In this document: one piece after another, positions 9,121 to 16,869 of the stretch
How the letters are laid out: the number at the start of each line of letters is the position of its first letter
How positions within the stretch are numbered: position 1 is the stretch's first letter
Source: Undibacterium parvum
GTDB lineage: Bacteria; Pseudomonadota; Gammaproteobacteria; Burkholderiales; Burkholderiaceae_D
DNA length: 64,000 bases
Reading direction: 5' to 3'
Assembly (NCBI RefSeq): GCF_003955735.1
Contig: NZ_CP034464.1
Span: 4,216,001 to 4,280,000, forward strand
Notes under the pieces: generated by a model
What the model saw: the letters and a program-made list of their open reading frames with translations, nothing else
Told to the model about the DNA's origin: nothing
The model's database searches: none
Program-made: the position numbers and the translations under genes

Positions 9121-9200
9121 AGCCCGCTCACGCATATTCCATGCGGCCTAGCGGGGTGCCTGCCCGCAAACCCGCATGGAATATGCGCGAGCGGGGCATC
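9121..9200 (+). repeat. REP-like paired-hairpin repeat, copy B
   Basis: An almost perfect long palindrome. CGCATATTCCATGCGG at 9131-9146 is the exact reverse complement of 9172-9187, and flanking GCCCGCTC/GAGCGGGGC also pair. Each arm can fold on its own as CGCAT-attcc-ATGCG. The core GCCCGCAAACCCGCATGG is shared with copy C at 14638-14715. It sits in the gap upstream of the minus-strand hydroxylase operon, in non-coding DNA. Confidence 0.7.
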
Positions 9201-9209
9201 TATTTTTTA

Positions 9210-9226
9210 TAGGACGTGCGCAAAAC
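9210..9226 (+). repeat. Degenerate MITE end sequence
   Basis: TAGGACGTGCGCAAAAC differs at two positions from the MITE end TAGGACTTACGCAAAAC found at 9504. It lies just after REP-like copy B and 294 bp before the full element. It could be a decayed older copy; only one end is visible. Confidence 0.35.
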
Positions 9227-9280
9227 TGGGGTCTGACAGTGTGAATGTGTTACAGTGCGCAAAAAACTTGAAAGCACATC

Positions 9281-9451
9281 ATGGCAACACCTAATTACGG
9301 ATTTGATAAGCGTCAAAAAGAGCTTGCCAAGAAAAAGAAAAAAGAAGAGAAGCTGCGCAATAAGGCCGAGCGCAAAGTCGGTGAGACTGCAGACACGGAT
9401 GAAGCAGAAGATGCGCAAGACGATGCTGCTAATCCGGATACGCCCGCCTAA
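9281..9451 (+). CDS. Small lysine-rich protein (56 residues), unknown function
   Basis: A short open frame starting MATPNYGFDKRQKELAKK and ending in an acidic tail (DEAEDAQDD). The N-terminal half is strongly basic (KKKKKEEK) and predicted helical; the C-terminal half is acidic and disordered. I recall similar short MATPNYGF-K-type proteins annotated as hypothetical in Burkholderiales, which supports coding. There is no signal peptide, so it is cytoplasmic, perhaps nucleic-acid or ribosome associated (inference only). The frame is complete between the TIR relic and the MITE. Confidence 0.65.
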   Translation: MATPNYGFDKRQKELAKKKKKEEKLRNKAERKVGETADTDEAEDAQDDAANPDTPA

Positions 9452-9503
9452 TTTGTTAATTTGCTCATCTGCTTAAGCTGCCTGGCTTGCTGCATTTAAT
9501 CTA

Positions 9504-9607
9504 TAGGACTTACGCAAAACCGCCCCAGCGTCCTTGTATCCGCCTTGCCGTACTAAAGTACTGTCTTCGGCGGTACGCCTAGCTGGAACAATTTTGCGTA
9601 AGTCCTA
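9504..9607 (-). mobile_element. 104-bp MITE-like element, copy 1
   Basis: The element begins TAGGACTTACGCAAAA and ends with its exact reverse complement. It is flanked by a perfect 5-bp direct repeat, ATCTA at 9499-9503 and 9608-9612, which is the footprint of transposition. It has no coding capacity. The interior folds as a hairpin around CCGCC/GGCGG with a nested AGTAC palindrome. It is about 94% identical, in opposite orientation, to the copy at 32382-32485 (6 differences in 104). It lies between a small gene and the yfeH-like gene. Confidence 0.85.
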
Positions 9608-9670
9608 ATCTAGTTGAACTTAATAGATGCAGATCGCGGTCGGGTGGCAGTTCCATGATTTTGACTCAGC

Positions 9671-10639
9671 ATGCAAAGACCCCGTTTTTTACCTGATAAC
9701 ATGAGCTTGCTATTGCTGGCAGTGGTACTCACTGCCAGCATCTTTCCGTGCTCGGGTTCTATCGCGCTTGGCTTTGAACGCTTGACTTCGGGCATGATCG
9801 CCTTGCTGTTTTTCATGCATGGCGCCAAGCTCTCGCGTGCCGCAGTACGCGCCGGTGTCACCCACTGGCGCTTGCATCTCACCGTCTTACTGTTTAGCTT
9901 TGCGCTGTTCCCGTTATTGGGGCAACTCATGAAACCGGGTTTGCTCTGGCTGCTCACACCAGAGTTGACCATGGGCGTTTTATTCCTGTGCGTTTTACCT
10001 TCTACCGTGCAATCGTCGATCGCCTTTACCGCCGTGGCGCGTGGCAATGTGGCCGCTGCGGTCTGCAGTGCTTCGGCCAGTAATCTGCTAGGCATATTTC
10101 TGACGCCCTTACTGGTGAGCCTGTTGCTGAGCAACGCTAACGCCGGACATTCCGCGTTGGACGGCATCATGAAGATTGTGCTGCAGTTGCTGCTACCATT
10201 TGTGGCCGGGCAGATAGCGCGGCCATGGCTGCAAGCCTGGATGGAGCCGCGCAAAGATAGCCTGAAGATGCTGGATCAAAGCTCTATCTTGCTGGTGGTG
10301 TACGTGGCGTTTAGTGAAGCTATCGTGCAGGGTTTATGGCATCAGGTTGCCCCAGGCATGTTAGTGAGCTTACTCGGCATCAGTGCCATTTTGTTAGCGC
10401 TGATGCTGGGACTGACCACCTTGGTGAGTCGCCGGCTCGGCTTTAGTAAAGAAGATGAAATTGTTGTGATGTTTTGCGGCTCGAAAAAAAGTCTGGCCAG
10501 CGGCGTACCCATGGCAAAAATTTTGTTTGCCGGCCCTAGCGTGGGCTTAATAATCTTGCCCTTGATGTTGTTTCATCAGTTGCAGCTGATGGTGTGTGCG
10601 GTGCTGGCGCAGCGTTATGCAGAGCGGCAAGACACTTAA
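9671..10639 (+). CDS. yfeH: Bile acid:sodium symporter family transporter (YfeH-like)
   Basis: A 322-residue inner-membrane protein with about nine hydrophobic segments. The segments ALLFFMHGAKLSR, LPSTVQSSIAFTAVA, GNVAAAVCSASASNLLGIFL and FCGSKKSLASGVPMAKILF follow the E. coli YfeH sequence pattern closely. The family belongs to the SBF/BASS superfamily of sodium-coupled carriers; the physiological substrate of YfeH is not established. The ATG at 9671 gives an N-terminus matching YfeH in length. It ends in a strong terminator shared with the convergent reductase gene. Confidence 0.88.
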   Translation: MQRPRFLPDNMSLLLLAVVLTASIFPCSGSIALGFERLTSGMIALLFFMHGAKLSRAAVRAGVTHWRLHLTVLLFSFALFPLLGQLMKPGLLWLLTPELTMGVLFLCVLPSTVQSSIAFTAVARGNVAAAVCSASASNLLGIFLTPLLVSLLLSNANAGHSALDGIMKIVLQLLLPFVAGQIARPWLQAWMEPRKDSLKMLDQSSILLVVYVAFSEAIVQGLWHQVAPGMLVSLLGISAILLALMLGLTTLVSRRLGFSKEDEIVVMFCGSKKSLASGVPMAKILFAGPSVGLIILPLMLFHQLQLMVCAVLAQRYAERQDT

Positions 10640-10646
10640 CATCAAA

Positions 10647-10675
10647 AAAAGCGCATCAAAATTGATGCGCTTTTA
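10647..10675. terminator. Bidirectional terminator between convergent genes
   Basis: AAAAGCGCATCAA pairs with TTGATGCGCTTTT around a minimal loop, with A-run on the left and T-run on the right. It can stop transcription of the yfeH-like gene on the plus strand and of the reductase gene on the minus strand. Confidence 0.85.
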
Positions 10676-10695
10676 TGTTGATGGCTAATCGGTGA

Positions 10696-11736
10696 TTATT
10701 CCTGGCCCACTTGCAAAATCAGTTTACCGAAGTTTTTACCTTCAAATAGCATCAGCAAAGCTGCAGGGAAATTTTCTATCCCCTGGACGATATCTTCGCG
10801 GGTCTGGAATTTTCCTTGTGCCATCCATGCGCCCATCTCTTTGGTCGCTTCGGCGTAACGGGGCAGGTAGTCGAATACGACTATGCCTTCCATGCGGGCG
10901 CGATTTACCAGTAAGGACAAGTAATTGGCCGGGCCTTTGACTGGCGTGGTGTTGTTATATTGGGAGATCGCGCCGCAGATAATGATGCGCGCCTTCATAT
11001 TGATACGTGTCAGTACGGTGTCGAGTATCTCGCCTCCGACATTATCAAAATAAATGTCTACGCCATTTGGGCAATGCTCTTTTAAACCGTCTTTGACCGA
11101 ACCGGTCTTGTAGTCTATGCAGGCATCAAAACCCAATTCGTTGACCACAAAGTCGCATTTCTCTTTGCCGCCAGCGATGCCCACCACGCGGCAGCCTTTT
11201 TGTCTGGCAACCTGGCCAACGGTCTGGCCCACCGCACCGGCCGCACCTGACACCACTACGGTTTCGCCCGCCTTGGGTAACCCGACATCAAGCAGGCCAA
11301 AATAGGCGGTCATGCCTGGCATACCCAGTGCATTGAGGTATTTAGGCAAAGGTGCCAATTTGGGGTCGACTTTATAGAAACTGGCGCTCTTGTCATCGGC
11401 CGCACCTAGCCAAAATTTTTGTACCCCAATGCCGCCCGAAACATAGTCACCGACCGCAAATTTTGCCGATTTAGAGGCAATCACTTTGCCGATACCGCCA
11501 GCACGCATGACTTCATTGATGGCGACCGGACGGATATATGATTTGCCTTCGTTCATCCAACCGCGCATGGCAGGATCGAGTGAGAGATAAATCGCCTGGA
11601 CGATGATTTCGCCCTCGACGATATCGCGCAGCGCTTCGCTGCTGAAGGACCAATCGCTGTCTTTAGGTAAGCCCATTGGACGGGCGGCGAGGCGATATTG
11701 TTGATTGCTGAGTGCGGCAAGCGTTGCTGAAGTCAT
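10696..11736 (-). CDS. curA: NADP-dependent medium-chain oxidoreductase (CurA/alkenal reductase family)
   Basis: The ATG at 11736 follows a GGAGA ribosome site and gives 346 residues, the same size as E. coli CurA. It is a zinc-free medium-chain dehydrogenase/reductase: an N-terminal catalytic domain with LSLDPAMRGWM, then a Rossmann domain with GAAGAVGQTVGQVAR and a IYFDNVGGEILD segment. This family reduces C=C bonds of enones such as alkenals or curcumin with NADPH in the cytosol. The gene is monocistronic, with no pathway clue from its neighbours. Confidence 0.85.
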   Translation of the reverse strand: MTSATLAALSNQQYRLAARPMGLPKDSDWSFSSEALRDIVEGEIIVQAIYLSLDPAMRGWMNEGKSYIRPVAINEVMRAGGIGKVIASKSAKFAVGDYVSGGIGVQKFWLGAADDKSASFYKVDPKLAPLPKYLNALGMPGMTAYFGLLDVGLPKAGETVVVSGAAGAVGQTVGQVARQKGCRVVGIAGGKEKCDFVVNELGFDACIDYKTGSVKDGLKEHCPNGVDIYFDNVGGEILDTVLTRINMKARIIICGAISQYNNTTPVKGPANYLSLLVNRARMEGIVVFDYLPRYAEATKEMGAWMAQGKFQTREDIVQGIENFPAALLMLFEGKNFGKLILQVGQE

Positions 11737-11956
11737 AGGGTTTGTCTCCGAAGGGCAAATCAAAATTGGCGGCGATTCTATCGCGCGGAATAAATAACTC
11801 AGAATAACTAAATCAGATTAACTAAAACAGAACAACTATACCTCAATTAGAACGAGCGTGCTTTTTAATTCTTTTATTTCAAGTACCGCAGGATCGCTCG
11901 TATCGCCGCTTGAACATGAGACAATGCTGGCTGAAAATTTTTATGCTTCCTACATC

Positions 11957-12823
11957 ATGCATCCAGAATACATACTTACCCTGTCTTGCCCGGATCAGCG
12001 CGGTATTGTGCACAATGTTTCCGGTTTTTTAGCCGGGCATGGCTGCAATATCATTGATTCCGCTCAGTTTGGCGATGCCCAATCTGCTTTGTTTTTTATG
12101 CGCGTCCATTTCGCTCTGGAAGATGCGGCCATTAGCGACGCGGTCTTGCGTGCCGATTTTGCCAGCATGGGCGAGAGCATGCAAATGGATTGGCAATTGC
12201 ACGACGCGCGTCATAAACCCCGTATGGTCTTGATGGTGTCGAAGATAGGTCATTGCCTGAACGATCTGTTGTTTCGCTTCAAAAGCGGCTTATTGCCGGT
12301 AGAGATCAAGGCGATTATTTCTAATCACACCGATTTTTATCAATTGGCGGCTAGCTATAACATTCCTTTCCATCACTTGCCGCTGGCGGTTGGCGCCTCG
12401 GCCGAGGCCAAGCGTGTGCAAGAGCAAAAAGTCTTGGATATCATAGAGTCGAATCAGGTGGAACTGGTGGTGCTGGCGCGCTATATGCAGATCTTGTCAC
12501 CGGAGATGTGCACAGCCTTGACTGGCCGCGCAATTAATATCCATCACTCTTTTCTGCCTAGTTTTAAAGGTGCTAAGCCTTATTATCAAGCGCATGAACG
12601 TGGTGTGAAGCTGATCGGTGCGACCGCCCATTTTGTTACTGGCGATCTCGATGAGGGCCCGATTATTGAGCAAGATGTAGAACGCGTCGACCATGCGATG
12701 GGGCCAGAAACTCTGACTGCGATTGGTCGCGATGTCGAGTGCGTGGTGTTGGCACGTGCCGTCAAATGCTTTGTCGAACATAGAATTTTGCTCAATGCTC
12801 ATAAAACTGTGGTGTTTAAATAA
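11957..12823 (+). CDS. purU: Formyltetrahydrofolate deformylase
   Basis: PurU hydrolyses 10-formyl-THF to formate and THF, balancing one-carbon pools and supplying formate to PurT. The chosen ATG gives 288 residues beginning MHPEYILTLSCPDQRG, matching the usual PurU N-terminus; longer starts at 11858 and 11924 are possible. Residues 1-80 are an ACT domain. The C-terminal formyltransferase domain carries the catalytic NIHHSFLPSF motif (Asn, His) and DLDEGPIIEQ with the Asp. The ribosome site is weak. The stop codon overlaps the next start by one base. Confidence 0.93.
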   Translation: MHPEYILTLSCPDQRGIVHNVSGFLAGHGCNIIDSAQFGDAQSALFFMRVHFALEDAAISDAVLRADFASMGESMQMDWQLHDARHKPRMVLMVSKIGHCLNDLLFRFKSGLLPVEIKAIISNHTDFYQLAASYNIPFHHLPLAVGASAEAKRVQEQKVLDIIESNQVELVVLARYMQILSPEMCTALTGRAINIHHSFLPSFKGAKPYYQAHERGVKLIGATAHFVTGDLDEGPIIEQDVERVDHAMGPETLTAIGRDVECVVLARAVKCFVEHRILLNAHKTVVFK

Positions 12824-13365
12824 TGGCTCTCAAATCAACTATCTACAAGGCCGAGCTGAATATTTCGGACATGGACCGCGGCTATTATGCCGACCACAGC
12901 TTAACCATCGCGCGACATCCGTCCGAGACTGATGAGCGCATGATGATCAGGGTCCTGGCGTTTGCCATACACGCCAGCGAACGGCTGAGCTTTGGACGCG
13001 GTATCTCGGATACCGAAGAGCCCGATTTTTGGTTGAAAGACTATACCGATGCAATTCAATTATGGGGTGAGGTCGGCCAACCTGAAGATCGTCGTTTACT
13101 GAAGGCCTGCGGCAGGGCAGAGCAGGTGGTGGTGTATAGCTTTGCACATGCTAGTTCTATCTGGTGGAAGGGCATCAATAGCCGACTCGATAGAGCGAAG
13201 AATTTGCAAGTAAAAAATGTCGCGTCTGCCACCAGTCAGGAATTAGCCAAGATGGCGCAACGCAATATGCAATTGCAATGCACTATACAAGACGGTCAGA
13301 TCTGGATGTCGGCTGGTGACGAGTCGGTGCAGATCGATCTGGAAACCTTCAAGGATTTCGGCTAA
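12823..13365 (+). CDS. yaeQ: YaeQ family protein
   Basis: A 180-residue protein matching YaeQ throughout: MALKSTIYKAEL, the YADHSLTIARHPSETDERMM segment, FGRGISDTEEPD and a central WGEVGQPEDRRLLKACG. YaeQ has a PD-(D/E)XK nuclease-like fold; its cellular role is not established. The start codon overlaps the purU stop (TAATG), indicating translational coupling, but no functional link between the two is known to me. Confidence 0.93.
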   Translation: MALKSTIYKAELNISDMDRGYYADHSLTIARHPSETDERMMIRVLAFAIHASERLSFGRGISDTEEPDFWLKDYTDAIQLWGEVGQPEDRRLLKACGRAEQVVVYSFAHASSIWWKGINSRLDRAKNLQVKNVASATSQELAKMAQRNMQLQCTIQDGQIWMSAGDESVQIDLETFKDFG

Positions 13366-13416
13366 TAGCAGGTGGGTTTTAGCTAGTTAGCGCGAACCTT
13401 CGTAAAGCCATCTTAA

Positions 13417-13455
13417 AACTGCATCGTTCTCGCTGTGCTTGAAGACGATGCAGTT
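13417..13455. terminator. Stem-loop between convergent yaeQ and cysK
   Basis: AACTGCATCGT (13417-13427) pairs perfectly with ACGATGCAGTT (13445-13455). It lies between two convergent genes, as expected for a shared terminator, but lacks a clean T-run on either side. Confidence 0.6.
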
Positions 13456-13462
13456 CTTGAAT

Positions 13463-14437
13463 TTAGACGGCGACACCACTGGCATCGAACATGCCTTCAA
13501 ATAAGATAGAGCTCAGATAGCGCTCACCAGAATCTGGCAAGATCACGACGATGGTTTTGCCCGCATGCTCAGGTAATTTAGCTAAGCGTATCGCAACCGC
13601 TACCGCCGCGCCACAAGAGATGCCGCACAAAATTCCTTCTTCTTTCGCCATTCTTTGTGCGTATAAAACGGCTTCTTCATTGCTCACTTGCGCTATCTGA
13701 TCGATTAAACTCAGATCGAGTACATCCGGCACAAAACCTGCGCCTATGCCCTGAATTTTGTGTGGACCAGGCTGTAAGGCCAGTCCAGCGCGTTTCTGTG
13801 TCAGTACCGGACTGGCACTAGGCTCTACCGCGACCGATAAGATGTTCTTGCCTTTGGTTTGCTTGAGGTAACGGCTCACACCAGTGATGGTGCCGCCTGT
13901 GCCCACACCAGCGACAAAAATATCGACGTTACCCTTGCTGTCTTCCCAGATTTCTGGGCCTGTGGTTTTTTCATGGATGGCTGGATTGGCGGGATTTTTA
14001 AATTGTTGTAGCAACACATAGCGCTCGGGTGCCGAGGCGACTAATTCTTCGGCCTTGGCGATCGCGCCATTCATGCCTTTGGCGCCTTCCGTGAGGATTA
14101 ATTTGGCACCAAAAGCGACCAACAGCTTGCGTCTTTCTATGCTCATGGTTTCAGGCATAGTTAAGGTCAAGGGTATGCCCTTGGCGGCAGCGACAAACGC
14201 TAAGGCGATGCCGGTGTTGCCGCTGGTTGGTTCTATGATTTCTTTGCCTGGACCAAGTAAGCCACGTTGTTCTGCGTCCGCCACCATGGCGGCGCCTATC
14301 CTGCACTTGACCGAGTAAGCGGGGTTGCGTCCCTCTATCTTAGCCAGCACCGTTGCGCCGGCACCATCGGTGATGCGATTAAGTCTTACCAGTGGCGTAC
14401 GCCCTATCGAGTCTGCATTATTCAAGTAGAGAGCCAT
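13463..14437 (-). CDS. cysK: Cysteine synthase A (O-acetylserine sulfhydrylase)
   Basis: A 324-residue PLP enzyme that makes cysteine from O-acetylserine and sulfide. The PLP lysine is K44 in the YSVKCRIG motif; the substrate loop is [12 protein letters not shown] and the phosphate-binding loop is [10 protein letters not shown]. The sequence runs in register with E. coli CysK to the end ([14 protein letters not shown]), so this is the A isozyme rather than CysM. It is monocistronic. A small perfect inverted repeat CTCACA-gcg-TGTGAG at 14522-14536 lies about 85 bp upstream and may be a regulatory site. Confidence 0.95.
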   Translation of the reverse strand: MALYLNNADSIGRTPLVRLNRITDGAGATVLAKIEGRNPAYSVKCRIGAAMVADAEQRGLLGPGKEIIEPTSGNTGIALAFVAAAKGIPLTLTMPETMSIERRKLLVAFGAKLILTEGAKGMNGAIAKAEELVASAPERYVLLQQFKNPANPAIHEKTTGPEIWEDSKGNVDIFVAGVGTGGTITGVSRYLKQTKGKNILSVAVEPSASPVLTQKRAGLALQPGPHKIQGIGAGFVPDVLDLSLIDQIAQVSNEEAVLYAQRMAKEEGILCGISCGAAVAVAIRLAKLPEHAGKTIVVILPDSGERYLSSILFEGMFDASGVAV

Positions 14438-14637
14438 ATATTTCCTTTTGTGGTCGAGTGAAGACGAAATAATTTGTATAAATTACTATTAATGAGGGTG
14501 TCGGGGAGGGCCGCAACACAGCTCACAGCGTGTGAGTGATGAGCATATGCTAACTTTGCTTAAATTCAAAAGAAAATAAGTGCATATGGTTATATTGCTT
14601 GGCCTTGAGCTGCTAGGCGAGATAAATTTTGCATGCA

Positions 14638-14715
14638 CCGCCAACGCGCACTGTTTATGCGCCTCTACCAGGCATATGCCCGCAAACCCGCATGGGGATT
14701 GCGGCTTGGGGCTGT
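14638..14715 (+). repeat. REP-like paired-hairpin repeat, copy C
   Basis: It starts CCGCCAACGCGCA (identical to the start of copy D read on the minus strand), includes GCGCA-x7-TGCGC as a first hairpin, shares GCCCGCAAACCCGCATGG with copy B, and ends near GGCTTGGGGCT. It occupies the 355-bp gap between cysK and the next minus-strand gene, which otherwise shows no gene. Confidence 0.6.
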
Positions 14716-14792
14716 TGTTATTTATGTTACGAGGAGGCGGATGATGCGCCAGGCGCCAGGCGTACGGTGCAGCCTAGGCTGCGCTCTTGAGT

Positions 14793-15026
14793 TTATTTGC
14801 TGGCGCTGAGGGCAGCAGGATCAACGGCAGGGATAGCGCTGGCGGCTGCAGTTGCCGCAGGCAATGATGCAGGTGCTTTTTCTGCGGCAGTAGCCGACGC
14901 AGATTCTGCATGTGCTTCGGTAGGGTTGCCACTTTCACCTTGCATGTCCACCTTGTCGCCGGCCTTAAAGATGATGAAGAGCGCGAGTGCGGCAAACAGA
15001 ACAAATCCTACGGCAATTTTCCACAT
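14793..15026 (-). CDS. Small single-pass membrane protein, Ala-rich tail
   Basis: A 77-residue protein beginning MWKIAVGFVLFAALALFIIFKAGDKVDM: one N-terminal membrane segment (residues 3-20), then a polar Ala/Pro/Ser-rich tail that is probably disordered in the periplasm. An AAGGA ribosome site precedes the ATG. A second frame overlaps it but has no start or domain logic. I do not recognise a family. Confidence 0.65.
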   Translation of the reverse strand: MWKIAVGFVLFAALALFIIFKAGDKVDMQGESGNPTEAHAESASATAAEKAPASLPAATAAASAIPAVDPAALSASK

Positions 15027-15181
15027 ACTGATGTCCTTGATAAAGTTAAATTGTTGGCTTGTTGCGCAATCCCACTGAGTCCTAGTAGGCGCAACAAGTC
15101 AAGAATAGACCTACAGGCTTACAGCCAGATTACAGCTAAAATTGTTTGAGCCTCACAGCAGTTTTGTTCTCCGGAAAAAAC

Positions 15182-15217
15182 AAAAAGGATGAATTTCTTA
15201 AAAAATTCATCCTTTTT
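15182..15217. terminator. Rho-independent terminator
   Basis: AAAAAGGATGAATTT pairs with AATTCATCCTTTTT across a short loop, with A-run and T-run on the two sides so it can work in both directions. On the minus strand it lies downstream of the 15307-15789 gene, which fits best. Confidence 0.85.
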
Positions 15218-15306
15218 GGGATCGTCTCGGCGACACTATCAAGTGCCAGTGAACGTCGTCGGCAATCTAAGCCAGGGCTAAAACCGCGCGACTTCGGAAT
15301 AGTCGA

Positions 15307-15789
15307 TTAATTGACTCTTGGAATCGGAGCATCTGATACATTGAGTGCTTCCGCCAAAGTAGGATCGGTTGTTTTGCACTCATTAGCAAGTTGCTGACCA
15401 CGGCGTGAATCAAGTAACAAGCCCTTAGCTGGAATGCCTATGAAGACGAAACCGGCCTTAGTGTTCTCAAAACGATTGGCACCAGTTGATGTTTCCATTC
15501 TTGTCATGCGATAGATGCGATGCTTCCAACGCATGCCTACATGTTGCTGGTCATCGACATTGGTGTACATGGTTAAAGTGTTGCCGAGTTCACATTTGTA
15601 TTCAAATGATTTGCTCATTTGTACATTTGGCTCAGCCTCGTCTTCATCGACCACCGCCGGCGTCGCCGCTTTAGTCGTTTTTGTTGATTTTGTTTTTGTA
15701 GGCGTCGGATTTGCTTGTGCCTGAGTTGCAATTGCCAAAATGCTGGTGGCGAGTGTGGCAATGCTAATCAGTTGTATAAGTTTTTTCAT
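15307..15789 (-). CDS. Exported protein of unknown function (MliC-like features)
   Basis: A 160-residue protein with a Sec signal peptide cut near TQAQA|NP (about residue 26). A Thr/Lys/Ala-rich linker precedes a compact domain from residue 60: FEYKCELGNTLTMYTN, RWKHRIYRMTR, TGANRFENTKAGFVFIGIPAKGLLLDS, ending LANECKT. The two Cys (YKC and NEC) could form a disulfide. The pattern recalls the small beta-barrel MliC-type lysozyme inhibitors, but similarity by eye is weak. Periplasmic location is expected. Confidence 0.7.
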   Translation of the reverse strand: MKKLIQLISIATLATSILAIATQAQANPTPTKTKSTKTTKAATPAVVDEDEAEPNVQMSKSFEYKCELGNTLTMYTNVDDQQHVGMRWKHRIYRMTRMETSTGANRFENTKAGFVFIGIPAKGLLLDSRRGQQLANECKTTDPTLAEALNVSDAPIPRVN

Positions 15790-15828
15790 GCTGTCTCCTA
15801 GGTGCGGCTAATATGGTAATGCCGCGAT

Positions 15829-16839
15829 TTACAAAAAATGTTGTGCGTTCTCTGGCAGTGTTATTTGTGCCATTTGCGCTTTCTTCAGTAGTAACCAGTA
15901 ATGTCGATAACTCGCCCTGTCATGCAAGCGGCCATTGATTTGGATAGGTCCCCATTGCTGCTGCTGCGCCGCTCCCAATATCGTTATCGCCTCATTAATT
16001 TCTGCGCTTCTCGGTGAAAGTGCCTTGATGATAGGTTTAATTTGATTGGGATGTATGCTCCACATTCTGGTATAAGCACACTCCATTATCGCACGCGTCG
16101 CGTCACCTGAAACTATAGCTGAATCTTTGAATTCGGTTGTAACATTGTGTGACGGAATTTTCCCGTAGCGATGGCAGGCGGCGGCGATTTCTAGCTTGGC
16201 CCGCATGATCAGTGGATGCGTAAATTGCCCGGGCGAGCGCATGGCATTGGCTGGAATTGCGCCGAAATGTGAGGACACAAAATCCATAATGCCAAACGAC
16301 AAACATTCAACCTGTGGCAGAGCTGCGATTTGGTGTACTTCAGCAAGCGCACTATGGGTCTCTATCAGCACGTGAATCGGGATCGCTGCACGTCCATGGA
16401 CTTGCGACAGCTGATTGATTTTCGCGATCGCCGCACTCACTTGCTGCGCGTCTTGTATCTTCGGCAGCACCAGATATGCAATTTTTTCGACAGCTATGCC
16501 TATGATCGTGCGCAGGTCTGCTTCGAAAAAACGACTCTCAATATCGTGGACGCGCACACCGATGCGCTGGAATTTATTTTCTTCCGAATTTAATAGAGTG
16601 GCCACTAGGGTGGCGTGCTCGGCCTCATTGCCAGTGGCAGCGCCATCTTCGCAATCGAAGGTGATGTCGAAAATTGAACCAAGCTCGGACTGCATGAGCA
16701 TGGATTTTCGCATCAGTTTCTCTGAGCCTGCATAGTGATCACAGACGGGCAAGAAGCGCGGTGCTGATTGATCCTGAAATAAGACGAGTGAGGGATGTGT
16801 CAAGATGGGAGTATTCAAAAAAATAGGCGGCAAAAGCAT
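15829..16839 (-). CDS. HpcH/HpaI aldolase / citrate lyase (CitE) family protein
   Basis: A TIM-barrel lyase of the CitE/malyl-CoA lyase type, up to 336 residues. LPVCDHYAGSEKLMRKS and ITFDCEDGA at the N-terminus, LPKI, IPIHVLIETHSAL and LSFGIMDFVSSHFGA hold the Mg- and CoA-binding residues. In Burkholderiales such a gene commonly lies beside mdh, so a role in a C4/C5 acyl-CoA side reaction of the TCA cycle is likely; the substrate is not readable. The first ATG at 16839 lies inside the mdh terminator hairpin, and family alignment begins near residue 13, so translation may really start at a downstream TTG (16803). Confidence 0.8.
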   Translation of the reverse strand: MLLPPIFLNTPILTHPSLVLFQDQSAPRFLPVCDHYAGSEKLMRKSMLMQSELGSIFDITFDCEDGAATGNEAEHATLVATLLNSEENKFQRIGVRVHDIESRFFEADLRTIIGIAVEKIAYLVLPKIQDAQQVSAAIAKINQLSQVHGRAAIPIHVLIETHSALAEVHQIAALPQVECLSFGIMDFVSSHFGAIPANAMRSPGQFTHPLIMRAKLEIAAACHRYGKIPSHNVTTEFKDSAIVSGDATRAIMECAYTRMWSIHPNQIKPIIKALSPRSAEINEAITILGAAQQQQWGPIQINGRLHDRASYRHYWLLLKKAQMAQITLPENAQHFL

Positions 16840-16862
16840 GCTTGCATGCTTTTGCCGCCTTG
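16817..16862 (-). terminator. Terminator of mdh, overlapping the next gene start
   Basis: AGGCGGCAAAAGCATGC pairs with GCATGCTTTTGCCGCCT, followed on the minus strand by ATTTTTTT. It is placed just 8 bp after the mdh stop. Transcription of the downstream CitE-like gene must therefore read through or start within it. Confidence 0.88.
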
Positions 16863-16869
16863 CAAGCGA

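Noticed and set aside
8745..9294. Plus-strand frames across the 2Fe-2S subunit and the adjacent repeat
   Set aside because: They are shadows of the minus-strand gene or run through the palindromic repeat; no protein features.
14774..15004. 76-residue frame overlapping the small membrane protein
   Set aside because: It lacks the membrane segment and ribosome site; the 77-residue frame at 14793-15026 has both.
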